Below are positions 1-7,428 of a stretch of DNA of 20,799 nucleotides, piece by piece; within the stretch, counting starts at the first letter, position 1, and each line of letters begins with the position of its first letter. Origin of the DNA: Alphaproteobacteria bacterium. GTDB taxonomy: Bacteria > Pseudomonadota > Alphaproteobacteria > Rhizobiales > Beijerinckiaceae. Location of the stretch: assembly GCA_009921785.1 (NCBI GenBank), contig RFXE01000008.1:1-20799 (forward strand), read 5' to 3'. The notes beneath the pieces are model-generated. The model ran no database searches, was not told the origin of the DNA, and saw only the letters and a list, made by a program, of their open reading frames with translations. Made by a program: the position numbers and the translations under genes.

Positions 1-28
1 GGAGATTGTTGACCTTAATTTCAGCCAT
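1..28 (-). CDS. ABC transporter ATP-binding protein, N-terminal fragment (cut by window edge)
   Basis: Only the start codon and eight further codons are in the window; they read MAEIKVNNL, a typical opening for a UgpC/MsmK/MalK-type sugar ABC ATPase. GGAG lies six bases upstream of the ATG, inside the end of the preceding 65-residue gene, and only three bases separate that gene's stop from this start. The position after binding protein and permeases fits the missing ATPase of this importer. The identification rests on nine residues plus context; nothing of Walker A or later motifs is visible. Confidence 0.6.
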
Positions 29-31
29 CAC

Positions 32-229
32 TCACTCCGGAAACTTTGTAACGACGATAAACATGACAACGCCAATCAAAGTGGTGATGAACGACATTGT
101 ATAAAGGATCATCGCGAAGGGCTGCAGCAGCATCAATACGCCTGCGGCGATAAAGAGTGTTGCTGCCGTTTCCCAAGGACCGCGTCGGAAGATGCGCGAC
201 AAGAAACTGCGTTCGGTTTGATTGCTCAT
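32..229 (-). CDS. Small two-helix membrane protein of ABC importer operon, unknown function
   Basis: A 65-residue protein starting MSNQTERS. A short basic N-terminus (FLSRIFRRG) is followed by two predicted membrane helices, about residues 20-38 and 42-60, ending VVTKFPE. The ATG overlaps the stop of the upstream permease as ATGA, and the stop lies three bases before the ATPase start, so it is translated as part of the importer operon. An in-frame upstream extension to 340 exists, but it would run deep into the permease gene. I do not recognise the family. Its place between permeases and ATPase resembles the place of GlpU beside the permeases of the glycerol operon, so an accessory membrane subunit is an inference. 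Confidence 0.65.
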   Translation of the reverse strand: MSNQTERSFLSRIFRRGPWETAATLFIAAGVLMLLQPFAMILYTMSFITTLIGVVMFIVVTKFPE

Positions 230-987
230 TTGCGCACCGCTCCGAATGTAATGCCCCGCAAGAGATGCTTCCTGAGAAGAACCGTGAAAATGAGAATCGG
301 AATCAAGAACAGTGTCGTTCCTGCGCCAACGGCCGGCCAATCCATCCCGCCTTCACCGATGCGCGGAATTTCGTCGATGAAACCCTTTAAGAGCCATACA
401 GCGAGTGAGACATTCACCGCCGTATAAAGAAGGATCATCCCGAGTTTTGTGTCGCTCAAGCCGAGCTCGCGATACATGAGATAGATCGGAATTGCGACGG
501 CAATCGGCGGCATCATGCGGGTCGAGAGAATGAAGAAGAGAAGATCATCCTTCAACGGCACTTTGAAGCGCGAGAAGCCATAGGCGGCGATCGTGCCGAG
601 CAATACAGACAACGCTGTCGAACCAAAAGCGATGATCAGCGAGTTTGCAAAGCGCTTCAAGAAGTTTGACGGGCCGACAATCACCATATTGCGTTGACGG
701 GTCACCTCTTCGCAGCGGTTCTGCGGCGGCGGAAGTGTTTCAAGATATTCGGGTGTTTGGCGCGTCTGGTTCGTAAAGAGATTGCAGTAGCCTTCGATTG
801 ACGGCTGAAAAAAGATCTTTGGTGGATAGGAAATCGAATCCGGTGGCGATTTCATGCTGGTGATCACGATCCAGAAAAGCGGGATCATCGTGATCAACGC
901 ATAAAGGATCACCGCACCCAGCGCGATGCGTTTCGTGAGCGCGCTTGGCTCTACGACAGAATGGGCGGAGGAACTTGACGCGCTCAT
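226..987 (-). CDS. MalG-type ABC sugar permease with apparent internal deletion of the EAA loop
   Basis: Inner-membrane permease of the binding-protein-dependent sugar importer family, 253 residues from MSASSSS. The ATG overlaps the stop of the MalF-type partner as ATGA; the longer upstream reading runs into that partner. It begins with a helix (about residues 17-40), an extracytoplasmic loop, then helices with AYGFSRFKVPLKDD and LSTRMMPPIAVAIPIYL, and NVSLAVWLLKGFIDEIPR up to residue 209. Relatives continue from IPR with an EAA loop (EEAA..DGY..........LP), another helix and a Trp-Asn segment. Here residue 209 is followed directly by IGEGGMDWPAVGAG and the last helix with LRKHLLRGITFG. About 60 residues therefore seem lost in frame at nucleotides 360/361. 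The EAA loop docks the ATPase, so the protein is probably non-functional or altered. Confidence 0.85.
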   Translation of the reverse strand: MSASSSSAHSVVEPSALTKRIALGAVILYALITMIPLFWIVITSMKSPPDSISYPPKIFFQPSIEGYCNLFTNQTRQTPEYLETLPPPQNRCEEVTRQRNMVIVGPSNFLKRFANSLIIAFGSTALSVLLGTIAAYGFSRFKVPLKDDLLFFILSTRMMPPIAVAIPIYLMYRELGLSDTKLGMILLYTAVNVSLAVWLLKGFIDEIPRIGEGGMDWPAVGAGTTLFLIPILIFTVLLRKHLLRGITFGAVRK

Positions 988-1946
988 CGGCTTTTCACCT
1001 GGTTGAGTGCCTTCACATAAATGTTGGCAAGACCAAACACGGTTACGAAGAGAATAATGGCGAATGCGGACGAGAAGCCCGTGCGCCATTTTTCAAACGC
1101 TTCACGCTTCAACGTGATCGAGGCGACTTCTGTGGTGGATCCCGGTCCGCCCGAGGTCAAGAGATTGACCATGTCGAACATTTTGAAGTTTTCAATGCCG
1201 CGGAAAAGTACCGCGAGCATGATGAAGGGCAACGCCATCGGGATCGTGATCGACCAGAATTGACGCCAATGCGATGCGCGATCAACTTCTGCGGCTTCGT
1301 AGATGTAATCGGGAATAGAGCGCAATCCGGCGAGGCAAATGAGCATCACATAGGGCGTCCACATCCATGTATCGACGATGATGATCGACCACGGTGCAAG
1401 TTGGACAGATCCAATCATTTCAAAAGAAGACGGCTCCACGCCTGTGAAGAAAGCGATGATGTAATTGAAAAGACCAATTTGCGGTTGATAGAGGAAGCGC
1501 CAGAAATTGCCGACAACGGCCGGCGACAACATCATCGGAATGAGAATGATGGTTGTCCAAAATCCGTGACCGCGGAATTTCCGATCAAGCAACCACGCGA
1601 GCGTAAAGCCAATGAGTGTTTGCAGAACGATTGTCCAGAACACAAAATGTGCCGTCGATTGCATCGCCGCCCAAATATCGGGGTCACTCAAAATCGACGT
1701 GTAATTATCGATACCGACATTTTTAACAGCGGCATTTGTGCGGTTCGCACGGAAATTTGTAAATGAAAGTTGGATCGTCCAGATCAATGGAAAAATATTG
1801 ATCGCAAGCAGTAACAGCATGGTGGGCGTAATGAAGATCCATGCGATGGCACGGTCGGAAAGTCCCCTCACCCGTTTTGCAATCGCTTGCGGCGTGGCTT
1901 GGGCGGCACGCTCTACAAGTTTGTCAGGTGTTTTTTGACCCGTCAT
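984..1946 (-). CDS. MalF-type ABC sugar permease
   Basis: Inner-membrane permease of 320 residues, partner of the MalG-type subunit that follows it. A cytoplasmic N-terminus of about 30 residues precedes the first helix (about 33-58), followed by a periplasmic loop (FRANRTNAAVKNVGIDNY) and five further hydrophobic segments. The EAA motif is intact: EAAEVDRASHWRQFWSITIP begins at residue 218. GGPGSTTEVASI in the C-terminal part is typical of UgpA/MalF-like permeases. The next gene starts inside its stop codon (ATGA), which indicates translational coupling. About 100 bases separate it from the upstream binding-protein gene. The substrate cannot be told from the sequence; sugars or sugar alcohols are typical of the family. 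Confidence 0.88.
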   Translation of the reverse strand: MTGQKTPDKLVERAAQATPQAIAKRVRGLSDRAIAWIFITPTMLLLLAINIFPLIWTIQLSFTNFRANRTNAAVKNVGIDNYTSILSDPDIWAAMQSTAHFVFWTIVLQTLIGFTLAWLLDRKFRGHGFWTTIILIPMMLSPAVVGNFWRFLYQPQIGLFNYIIAFFTGVEPSSFEMIGSVQLAPWSIIIVDTWMWTPYVMLICLAGLRSIPDYIYEAAEVDRASHWRQFWSITIPMALPFIMLAVLFRGIENFKMFDMVNLLTSGGPGSTTEVASITLKREAFEKWRTGFSSAFAIILFVTVFGLANIYVKALNQVKSR

Positions 1947-1999
1947 GAACCGATCCCGTGACTCATTCGACCCTTGATGCGGATCGTTGTTGAGAAAGT

Positions 2000-2025
2000 G
2001 CCGGGACGATTTTCACCGTCCCGGC
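2000..2025 (-). promoter_or_regulatory. Intercistronic stem-loop between binding protein and permease genes
   Basis: A perfect 9-bp inverted repeat, GCCGGGACG (2000-2008) and CGTCCCGGC (2017-2025), with an 8-base loop. On the minus strand it falls just after the binding-protein stop and before the MalF-type permease. No long T-run follows, so it is more likely an mRNA-stabilising or attenuating hairpin than a full terminator. Such hairpins commonly give higher expression of the binding protein than of the permeases. Confidence 0.6.
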
Positions 2026-2046
2026 GAAGAGGCATTTCAGGAAAGC

Positions 2047-3372
2047 TTAGAGCTTGCCGTCGTCCTTGAAGACTTTCGTCCAGTCCTTGATCATGCCGTC
2101 GAGTGCTTCTTTGGCAGTGCCCTTGTCAGCAACGACATAGTCATGAATGCGCTTCTGCTCAGCGAGGAGAAGCTGCGCGTAGGACGGGTCAGCCCAGAAA
2201 TCCATGACTTGACCCATGGCAACCAAGAAGTCGGCTGCGAAAGGTGCAGTCTTTGCAAAGCCTGGGTCGTTCAACACAGCCTTGTGTGCCGAATAGCCAC
2301 CCATTGACCACCACTTCTTCTGAACTTCAGGGTTTGCGAACCACTTGATGTAAGCAAGTGCTTCAGCCTGGTTTGGCGAGTAAGCCACAACCGACAGACC
2401 TTGTCCGCCGAGCTGCGAACCCGAGCCAGCAGCACCCTTCGGATTCACGAAGAAGCCGATCTTGTCGCCACCGACCTTCTCATCCTTGTAGAGGCCTGGG
2501 AAGAACGCGAACCAGTTCATCTGAAGCGCAACCTGACCTGACTTAAACGCGTCGAGGCCTTCACCCATATAGGCGTCTGTGTAGCCTGGAGGTGTGCAGC
2601 ACTTGTAGAGCGCCTTGTAAGCTTCGAGGCCCTTCACAGCGCCATCGGAGTTCACAAAACCTTCCATCGCATAAGGCTTCTTTGGATCCTGGTATTTGAA
2701 GCCGTTTGGATAGAGGAAGTTCGAGACACCCATCGTGATGCCTTCCGAACCACGCTCGGTGAAGATCGCAGCGCCATAGACCTTCTTACCGTCAACTTCA
2801 CGGCCTTGGAAGAATTTGGCGATGTCGACGAGTTCATCAAGAGTCTTCGGCGGCTCGAGATCGCGATTATATTGCTTTTTGAACGCATCGCGCAGTTCTG
2901 GCTTTGCGAACCAATCCTTACGATAGGTCCAGCCGAGTGCGTCGCCCATGGCAGGAAGCGCCCAGTAATTCGGTGTGCCCTTCGGCCATTCCGAATAACC
3001 GGTAACGGTTGCCGGCATGAAGTCATCCATCTTGATGCCTTCTTTGGCGAAGAAGTCGTTGAGCTTCACATAGTGGCCGTTTTCAGCCGAACCGCCGATC
3101 CACTGTGAGTCACCGATGAGAAGGTCGCAAAGCTTACCCTTCGAATTCAATTCGTTGAGCATGCGGTCAGCGAAATTCGGCCACGGCACGAATTCGAACT
3201 TCATGTCGACGCCTGACTTCGCCGTATAGTCTTTCGACAATTCGACGAGCGCATTTGCAGGGTCCCAAGCGGCCCAGCAAAGCGTGATGGTCTTGGCATT
3301 GGCCGACACTGGCGTCATGGCCACCATGGCCGATGCCGCGAGCGCGGTTGCGCCTGCAATCAATTTCTTCAT
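2047..3372 (-). CDS. Extracellular solute-binding protein of sugar/polyol ABC importer (family 1)
   Basis: A periplasmic ligand-binding protein of 441 residues. The signal peptide is MKKLIAGATALAASA... with a likely cleavage after ...VSANA (about residue 26). The chosen ATG at 3372 gives a normal signal peptide, and GGGAGA lies upstream; a start nine codons earlier would add a polar extension. The mature protein begins KTITLCWAAWDP and shows the family 1 pattern (SGVDMKFEFVPWPNFADR; PEVQKKWW near the C-terminus), which is typical of sugar and sugar-alcohol binders. It is the first gene of the importer operon and is preceded by a promoter/operator region. Ligand is not deducible by eye. Confidence 0.88.
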   Translation of the reverse strand: MKKLIAGATALAASAMVAMTPVSANAKTITLCWAAWDPANALVELSKDYTAKSGVDMKFEFVPWPNFADRMLNELNSKGKLCDLLIGDSQWIGGSAENGHYVKLNDFFAKEGIKMDDFMPATVTGYSEWPKGTPNYWALPAMGDALGWTYRKDWFAKPELRDAFKKQYNRDLEPPKTLDELVDIAKFFQGREVDGKKVYGAAIFTERGSEGITMGVSNFLYPNGFKYQDPKKPYAMEGFVNSDGAVKGLEAYKALYKCCTPPGYTDAYMGEGLDAFKSGQVALQMNWFAFFPGLYKDEKVGGDKIGFFVNPKGAAGSGSQLGGQGLSVVAYSPNQAEALAYIKWFANPEVQKKWWSMGGYSAHKAVLNDPGFAKTAPFAADFLVAMGQVMDFWADPSYAQLLLAEQKRIHDYVVADKGTAKEALDGMIKDWTKVFKDDGKL

Positions 3373-3513
3373 GAGGAGTGTCTCCCGGTTTAGTTCCACA
3401 CGGCTCCCCCCGATTCTCCCCCGCCCAGAACCTTCAAAAAGGCCCTGAAATCGTCAGATTGGGCAAAAATCCATGCAGAAATTCGTTTCCTACCCCCATT
3501 TCAATGCGTTTTT

Positions 3514-3542
3514 ATTGTAGGCGGCATTGACGGGTATGTTTA
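3514..3542 (-). promoter_or_regulatory. Candidate sigma-70-type promoter for the left ABC operon
   Basis: On the minus strand TAAACA (3537-3542) and TACAAT (3514-3519) are separated by exactly 17 bases. The -10 matches five of six consensus bases and the -35 four of six. It lies about 140 bases upstream of the binding-protein ATG, and the -35 sits inside the palindromic operator at 3537-3564, as expected for a repressor-controlled promoter. Inferred from sequence only. Confidence 0.4.
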
Positions 3543-3564
3543 GTGAAACCCAGTTTACTAAACA
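3537..3564. promoter_or_regulatory. Palindromic operator upstream of the left ABC operon
   Basis: Eight-base arms TGTTTAGT (3537-3544) and ACTAAACA (3557-3564) flank a 12-base centre. Two smaller palindromes also lie within it: GTTTAGTGAAAC (3538-3549) and GTTTACTAAAC (3553-3563). The layout suits a dimeric or tetrameric sugar repressor such as a LacI, ROK or DeoR member; no such gene lies beside it. It overlaps the proposed -35 element. Confidence 0.5.
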
Positions 3565-3773
3565 AAACAAGTGGAAATTTTTGGCTTGGCGACCGACAGG
3601 GGGCTGAGCGGGTCCCACGGGGACAAAGCGCGTCGATGGGGCGTTTTGGGGACTAAAACTCCGAGTCCCAAGCCAGAGAGGGCAGTTCGGCAAAAAATCG
3701 CCGTTCCCAGCCCGATATGGCTTTTGAATGCGATTATGGCGCTTCCTGACGCTAAATCGATAGCGACGCGCCG

Positions 3774-5033
3774 TCAGCGCAGTAAAAACGCCCTAAAATC
3801 GTTAACATTAGTGCCCGTTGGACCCGGCACAAAAAGATCGCCAAGCGTTTCGAAGGCTGAATAGGAATCATTCGCCGCAAGAAGGCTTCGAGGGTTGAGA
3901 CCTGCAGCACGTAGCCGCGCGACGGTATCACCTGATGCGAATGCGCCGGCATTGTTTTCCGAACCATCTATGCCGTCTGTATCAGCGGCAAGGGCTGCAA
4001 ATTCATAACCTTCGGCGGCCATGGCAAGTGATAATAAAAACTCGCTATTGCGGCCGCCCCGCCCTTTGCCCTTGATCGTGACGGTGGTTTCGCCGCCCGA
4101 GAGAATGACGACAGGTTTTGCGAAGGGCCTGTTACGGGTTGCGACTTCACGAAGAAGCGCCGCATGAACCGCGCCGACATCGCGCGACTCGCCCTCAATC
4201 GAGTCGGATAAAATAACCGCCGGAATGCGCTGCGCTTCTGCATATCGCGCCGCCGCTTCGAGCGATTGTCGTGCCGATGCGATGATTTTGACTTCATTTT
4301 GTTTGAAACGAGGATCATCAGGTGACGGCGGCAGACTCGCATCACTCTTCATGAAGCTGGCAATACGAGGCGGCAGTTGAATGCGCCATGCCTCAACAAG
4401 CGCACGTGCATCCGCACGGCTTGCTTCATGTGGCACGGTTGGGCCGGAAGCAACTTGAGCCGGATCATCACCCGGAATATCGGAGACAATCAATGACACA
4501 ACGCGGGCGGGATGACAGGCGAGCGCCAAGCGCCCGCCTTTGATTTCAGAAATTTGTTTGCGGATCGCGTTCATGACGGATATCGGCGCACCCGATGCGA
4601 GCAGTGCTTTATTGAGATCAATCTCATCTGAAAGCGATAGTGTCTCCGCAGGCATCGGCAACAATGCCGAACCGCCACCCGAAATCAGCGCCACAACAAG
4701 ATCATCTTCCGTGAGATCTTTAACGGCATCAAACAGCGCGCGGCTCCCTGCAAGGCCCGCTTCATCAGGCACAGGATGCGAAGCTTCCATCACTTTGACG
4801 TGTTTCGTCGGACAACCGAACCCGTAACGTGTGACAACAATACCTTCAAGCGGACCTTTCCAGAGTTTCTCGAAAGCGGCAGCGAGCTGCGCCGACCCCT
4901 TACCCGCACCAATGACAATGGTGCGGCCCTTTGGCGGCTTTGGCAGATGCTCAGCAAGCGTGCGCTCGGGATCAGCGGCAACAACCGCCGCATTGAAAAG
5001 TCCAATTAAAAATTGACGATCTTTATCGTTCAC
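3774..5033 (-). CDS. Glycerate 2-kinase, MOFRL family (TtuD/GckA-like)
   Basis: A 419-residue cytosolic enzyme expected to phosphorylate D-glycerate to 2-phosphoglycerate with ATP. Older annotations of this family read 'hydroxypyruvate reductase'. Visible family blocks are IGAGKGSAQLA (about residues 41-51), ASHPVPDEAG (84-93), ALISGGGSALLPMP (115-128), NAIRKQISEIKGGRLA (155-170), SDIPGDDP, then the MOFRL-type C-terminus with SGGETTVTIKGKGRGGRN and DTDGIDGSENNAG. Length is normal. The start is GTG, with no good Shine-Dalgarno directly upstream, but it overlaps the stop of a short upstream frame as GTGA. It stands alone between the glycerol operon terminator and the left ABC operon. It links glycerate or tartrate breakdown to lower glycolysis; whether the left importer supplies its substrate is unknown. 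Confidence 0.92.
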   Translation of the reverse strand: MNDKDRQFLIGLFNAAVVAADPERTLAEHLPKPPKGRTIVIGAGKGSAQLAAAFEKLWKGPLEGIVVTRYGFGCPTKHVKVMEASHPVPDEAGLAGSRALFDAVKDLTEDDLVVALISGGGSALLPMPAETLSLSDEIDLNKALLASGAPISVMNAIRKQISEIKGGRLALACHPARVVSLIVSDIPGDDPAQVASGPTVPHEASRADARALVEAWRIQLPPRIASFMKSDASLPPSPDDPRFKQNEVKIIASARQSLEAAARYAEAQRIPAVILSDSIEGESRDVGAVHAALLREVATRNRPFAKPVVILSGGETTVTIKGKGRGGRNSEFLLSLAMAAEGYEFAALAADTDGIDGSENNAGAFASGDTVARLRAAGLNPRSLLAANDSYSAFETLGDLFVPGPTGTNVNDFRAFLLR

Positions 5034-5086
5034 AATTCAATATCGGCAATAAATATGCCGTCCAACTCACCCTCGATCGCTACCAC
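5030..5086 (-). CDS. Possible 18-codon leader ORF translationally coupled to glycerate kinase
   Basis: A short frame begins at GTG (5084-5086) eight bases after a strong AAGGAG (5095-5100). It encodes VVAIEGELDGIFIADIEL, and its TGA overlaps the GTG start of the glycerate kinase. The kinase itself lacks a clear ribosome site, so translation of this frame could deliver ribosomes to the kinase start. The peptide is acidic and matches nothing I recognise. No stack of a single regulatory codon is seen, so classical attenuation is unlikely. Confidence 0.35.
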   Translation of the reverse strand: MVAIEGELDGIFIADIEL

Positions 5087-5523
5087 AAGCTTCACTCCTT
5101 AACGACGTTACCCGATAGATTACCAATTCAAACAGAAAGAGAACTTATAGCCTATACCTTAGCGATAACTGCCCGAACCATATCACGTTTCGGCTTTACG
5201 GGCGATCGTCGAATATAGCTCGAGCATAAAGCACTCCACCGCATGCGCACCAATCATTCGTAACGAGTTGGATATTCATTCTTCAATTGATGACTAGGGC
5301 ATTAAGTCGATCCATTACGGATAAGAGGATCAGAGCCGCGCTCTAAAAATACCAAAAAATGCATGTGCTCGAGTGACAACCGAGAATATGAAAGGCTGAA
5401 CAAGAGTGAATCGTGCTTAAGCTCACATGCTGGGTCCGGCAATGTTTCTGCTGATCATACTCCCTCTTTGCATGTATGCATAAGAAGGCTTCACCACTTT
5501 CCTCAAATCTCATTTAGAACCAT
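5087..5523. other. Intergenic region upstream of glycerate kinase
   Basis: About 440 bases between the glycerol operon terminator and the coupled leader ORF. It is AT-rich and presumably holds the kinase promoter, but I cannot single out a convincing -35/-10 pair. A small TGCATGTATGCA palindrome lies at about 5469-5480. An open frame on the plus strand (5363-5620) crosses the terminator and the end of glpV and is not credible. No recognisable gene remnant was found. Confidence 0.4.
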
Positions 5524-5556
5524 AACAAAAAAACAGGCCGGAATTACCCGGCCTGT
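5524..5556 (-). terminator. Intrinsic terminator of the glycerol operon
   Basis: On the minus strand ACAGGCCGG and CCGGCCTGT form a perfect 9-bp GC-rich stem (5533-5541 with 5548-5556) with a 6-base loop, followed at once by TTTTTTGTT. It lies about 45 bases after the glpV stop and closes the glpD-glpV transcript. Confidence 0.9.
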
Positions 5557-5599
5557 CTCTTGTCTGCAGATTCATCCTAAACGGATCAATCTGTTTGAC

Positions 5600-7357
5600 T
5601 TAGCCTTTCTTAGGCGGTGACGCTGGCCAGCTCTTAATGAGCGTATCGTAATCGATCGTTTCGCCCTTTGGCTTTTCGTTGGCAAGCTTGCGTTGTGGCG
5701 CAACCGTACCTGCGGCTTCGGCCTTCTTAAACCACTCTTCAGCCGAGGTCTTCGGGTTCAGCTTTGGACCGCAGTCACCCTGAACATTGGCCTTTTCGAG
5801 ACGCTCAAGAACCGAGTCTTGAGCGGCCGCAAGAGCATCCATTGCTTCTTGTGGCGATTTTGCACCGGACGACGCATCGCCAATGTTCTGCCACCAAAGC
5901 TGAGCAAGCTTTGGATAATCAGGCACATTGTTACCGGTTGGGGTCCATTGAACGCGTGCAGGCGAACGATAGAACTCGATCAAACCACCAAGCTGCGGAG
6001 CGCGCTCCGTGAAGCTCTTATCCCAGATATCACTTTCACGAATGAAGGTGAGACCCACATGGCTCTTCTTCAAGCTCACCGTCTTTGAGGTGATGAACTG
6101 GAGATAAAGCCACGCCGCTTTACGACGATCTGTTGGCGTTGACTTCAAAAGCGTTGCAGAACCTGCGTCCTGATAACCAAGCTTCATGCCGTCCTTCCAA
6201 TAGGAGCCGTGTGGCGACGGAGCCATACGCCATTTTGGCGTACCATCCGCATTCATAACCGGCAGACCAGGCTTCACCATGTCGGCGGTGAAGGCGGTGT
6301 ACCAGAACATCTGCTGAGCGATATTGCCTTGAGCCGGAACGGGGCCCGCTTCACCGAAGGTCATACCCTGAGCTTGCGGAGGCGAATATTTCTTCAGCCA
6401 TTCAAGATATTTGGTAATGGCGTAAACAGCCGCAGGGCCGTTCGTGTCACCACCGCGCTCAATCGACGAGCCGACCGGACGGCAGCCTTCCATACGGATG
6501 CCCCATTCGTCGACAGGCAATCCGTTTGGAATACCTTTGTCGCCGTTACCGGCCATTGACAACCAAGCGTCCGTGAAACGCCAACCCAGTGACGGATCCT
6601 TTTTGCCGTAGTCCATGTTGCCAAAGACCTTCACACCGTCGACTTCTTTCACGTCATTGGTGAAGAATTCAGCGATGTCCTCGTAAGCAGACCAGTTCAC
6701 TGGAACGCCAAGTTCATAGCCATATTTGGCTTTGAACTTTTGCTTAAAGTCAGGGCGCTGGAACCAATCATACCGGAACCAATAAAGATTCGCGAATTGC
6801 TGAACGGGAAGCTGATAGAGCTTTCCATCCGGCGCTGTTGTAAATGACTTACCAATGAAGTCATCAACATCAAGACCCGGGAAGGTGACATCTTTACCTT
6901 CGCCCGCCATCCAGTCCGTGAGGTTCACAGCTTGCTTGTAACGGAAATGGGTCCCGATCAAGTCAGAGTCGTTGATCCAGCCATCATAGATGTTCTTACC
7001 AGACTGCATTTGCGTCTGGATCTTTTCAACGACGTCACCTTCTTGGATGAGATCGTGTTTCAGCTTGATACCAGTGATTTCACTGAAAGCCTTTGCGAGG
7101 ACCTTCGACTCATATTCGTGAGTCGTAATCGTTTCGGAGACGACATTGATCTCCATACCTGCAAATGGCTTTGCTGCGTTTACAAGCCATTCCATTTCCT
7201 TCATCTGCTCGTCTTTAGAGAGCGTCGAAGGTTGGAATTCAGACTCAACCCATTTTTTAGCTTCATCCACACCAGCGAATGCTGGGGCGGCAACAAATAA
7301 AAGGCCAACAGCCGTAGCGGCTGTAAGCGCTCCTATTATTCCCTTTTTCTTAAGCAT
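5600..7357 (-). CDS. glpV: Glycerol ABC importer, periplasmic binding protein GlpV
   Basis: A large (585 residues) extracellular solute-binding protein. The signal peptide MLKKKGIIGALTAATA... cleaves after APAFA (residue 28). The ATG is preceded by GGAGGA five bases upstream. The mature protein carries GMEINVVSETITTHEYESKV near the start and KDGMKLGYQDAGSATLLKST later, and it has several aromatic-rich segments (WFRYDWF, MFWYTAF). The length, well above the 400-450 of ordinary sugar binders, and the position as last gene after glpU fit the GlpV protein of the rhizobial glycerol importer. It captures glycerol for GlpPQ. The identification is by family pattern and synteny; a related polyol as ligand cannot be excluded. 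Confidence 0.85.
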   Translation of the reverse strand: MLKKKGIIGALTAATAVGLLFVAAPAFAGVDEAKKWVESEFQPSTLSKDEQMKEMEWLVNAAKPFAGMEINVVSETITTHEYESKVLAKAFSEITGIKLKHDLIQEGDVVEKIQTQMQSGKNIYDGWINDSDLIGTHFRYKQAVNLTDWMAGEGKDVTFPGLDVDDFIGKSFTTAPDGKLYQLPVQQFANLYWFRYDWFQRPDFKQKFKAKYGYELGVPVNWSAYEDIAEFFTNDVKEVDGVKVFGNMDYGKKDPSLGWRFTDAWLSMAGNGDKGIPNGLPVDEWGIRMEGCRPVGSSIERGGDTNGPAAVYAITKYLEWLKKYSPPQAQGMTFGEAGPVPAQGNIAQQMFWYTAFTADMVKPGLPVMNADGTPKWRMAPSPHGSYWKDGMKLGYQDAGSATLLKSTPTDRRKAAWLYLQFITSKTVSLKKSHVGLTFIRESDIWDKSFTERAPQLGGLIEFYRSPARVQWTPTGNNVPDYPKLAQLWWQNIGDASSGAKSPQEAMDALAAAQDSVLERLEKANVQGDCGPKLNPKTSAEEWFKKAEAAGTVAPQRKLANEKPKGETIDYDTLIKSWPASPPKKG

Positions 7358-7389
7358 TATGTCCTCCGTTGAATATTTCCAGTTTCATC

Positions 7390-7406
7390 AGCTGGTTAAT
7401 CCAGCT
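7390..7406. promoter_or_regulatory. Intercistronic hairpin between glpU and glpV
   Basis: AGCTGG (7390-7395) and CCAGCT (7401-7406) form a perfect 6-bp stem with a 5-base loop, in the 71-base gap between glpU and glpV, the only sizeable gap inside the operon. No T-run follows on the transcribed strand, so a role in mRNA processing or in protecting the glpV message is more plausible than termination. Confidence 0.4.
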
Positions 7407-7428
7407 CTTTTTGGGGCCAAAGCATTAT

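Larger units (their letters stand above)
3373..3773. other. Intergenic region between glycerate kinase and left ABC operon
   Basis: About 400 bases without a convincing gene. It holds the operator and candidate promoter near 3514-3564 and a weak GGGACT/AGTCCC hairpin (3649-3669) that has no T-run. Open frames on both strands here have no recognisable family pattern. I see no clear terminator after the glycerate kinase gene, so some read-through into the importer operon is possible. Confidence 0.5.

Noticed and set aside
945..1766. Long open frame on the plus strand (273 codons)
   Set aside because: It is antisense to the MalF-type permease, has a low-complexity charged composition (many Arg, Glu, Asp, His) and no family pattern. 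The minus-strand permease explains the region.
3649..3669. GGGACT/AGTCCC hairpin as terminator of glycerate kinase
   Set aside because: A six-base stem with a nine-base loop and no T-run on either strand.
3571..3864. Plus-strand open frame of 97 codons in the kinase-importer gap
   Set aside because: It runs into the 3' end of glycerate kinase on the other strand and has no family pattern.
5363..5620. Plus-strand open frame of 85 codons upstream of glycerate kinase
   Set aside because: It crosses the strong terminator at 5524-5556 and the end of glpV, and has no ribosome site or recognisable motif.
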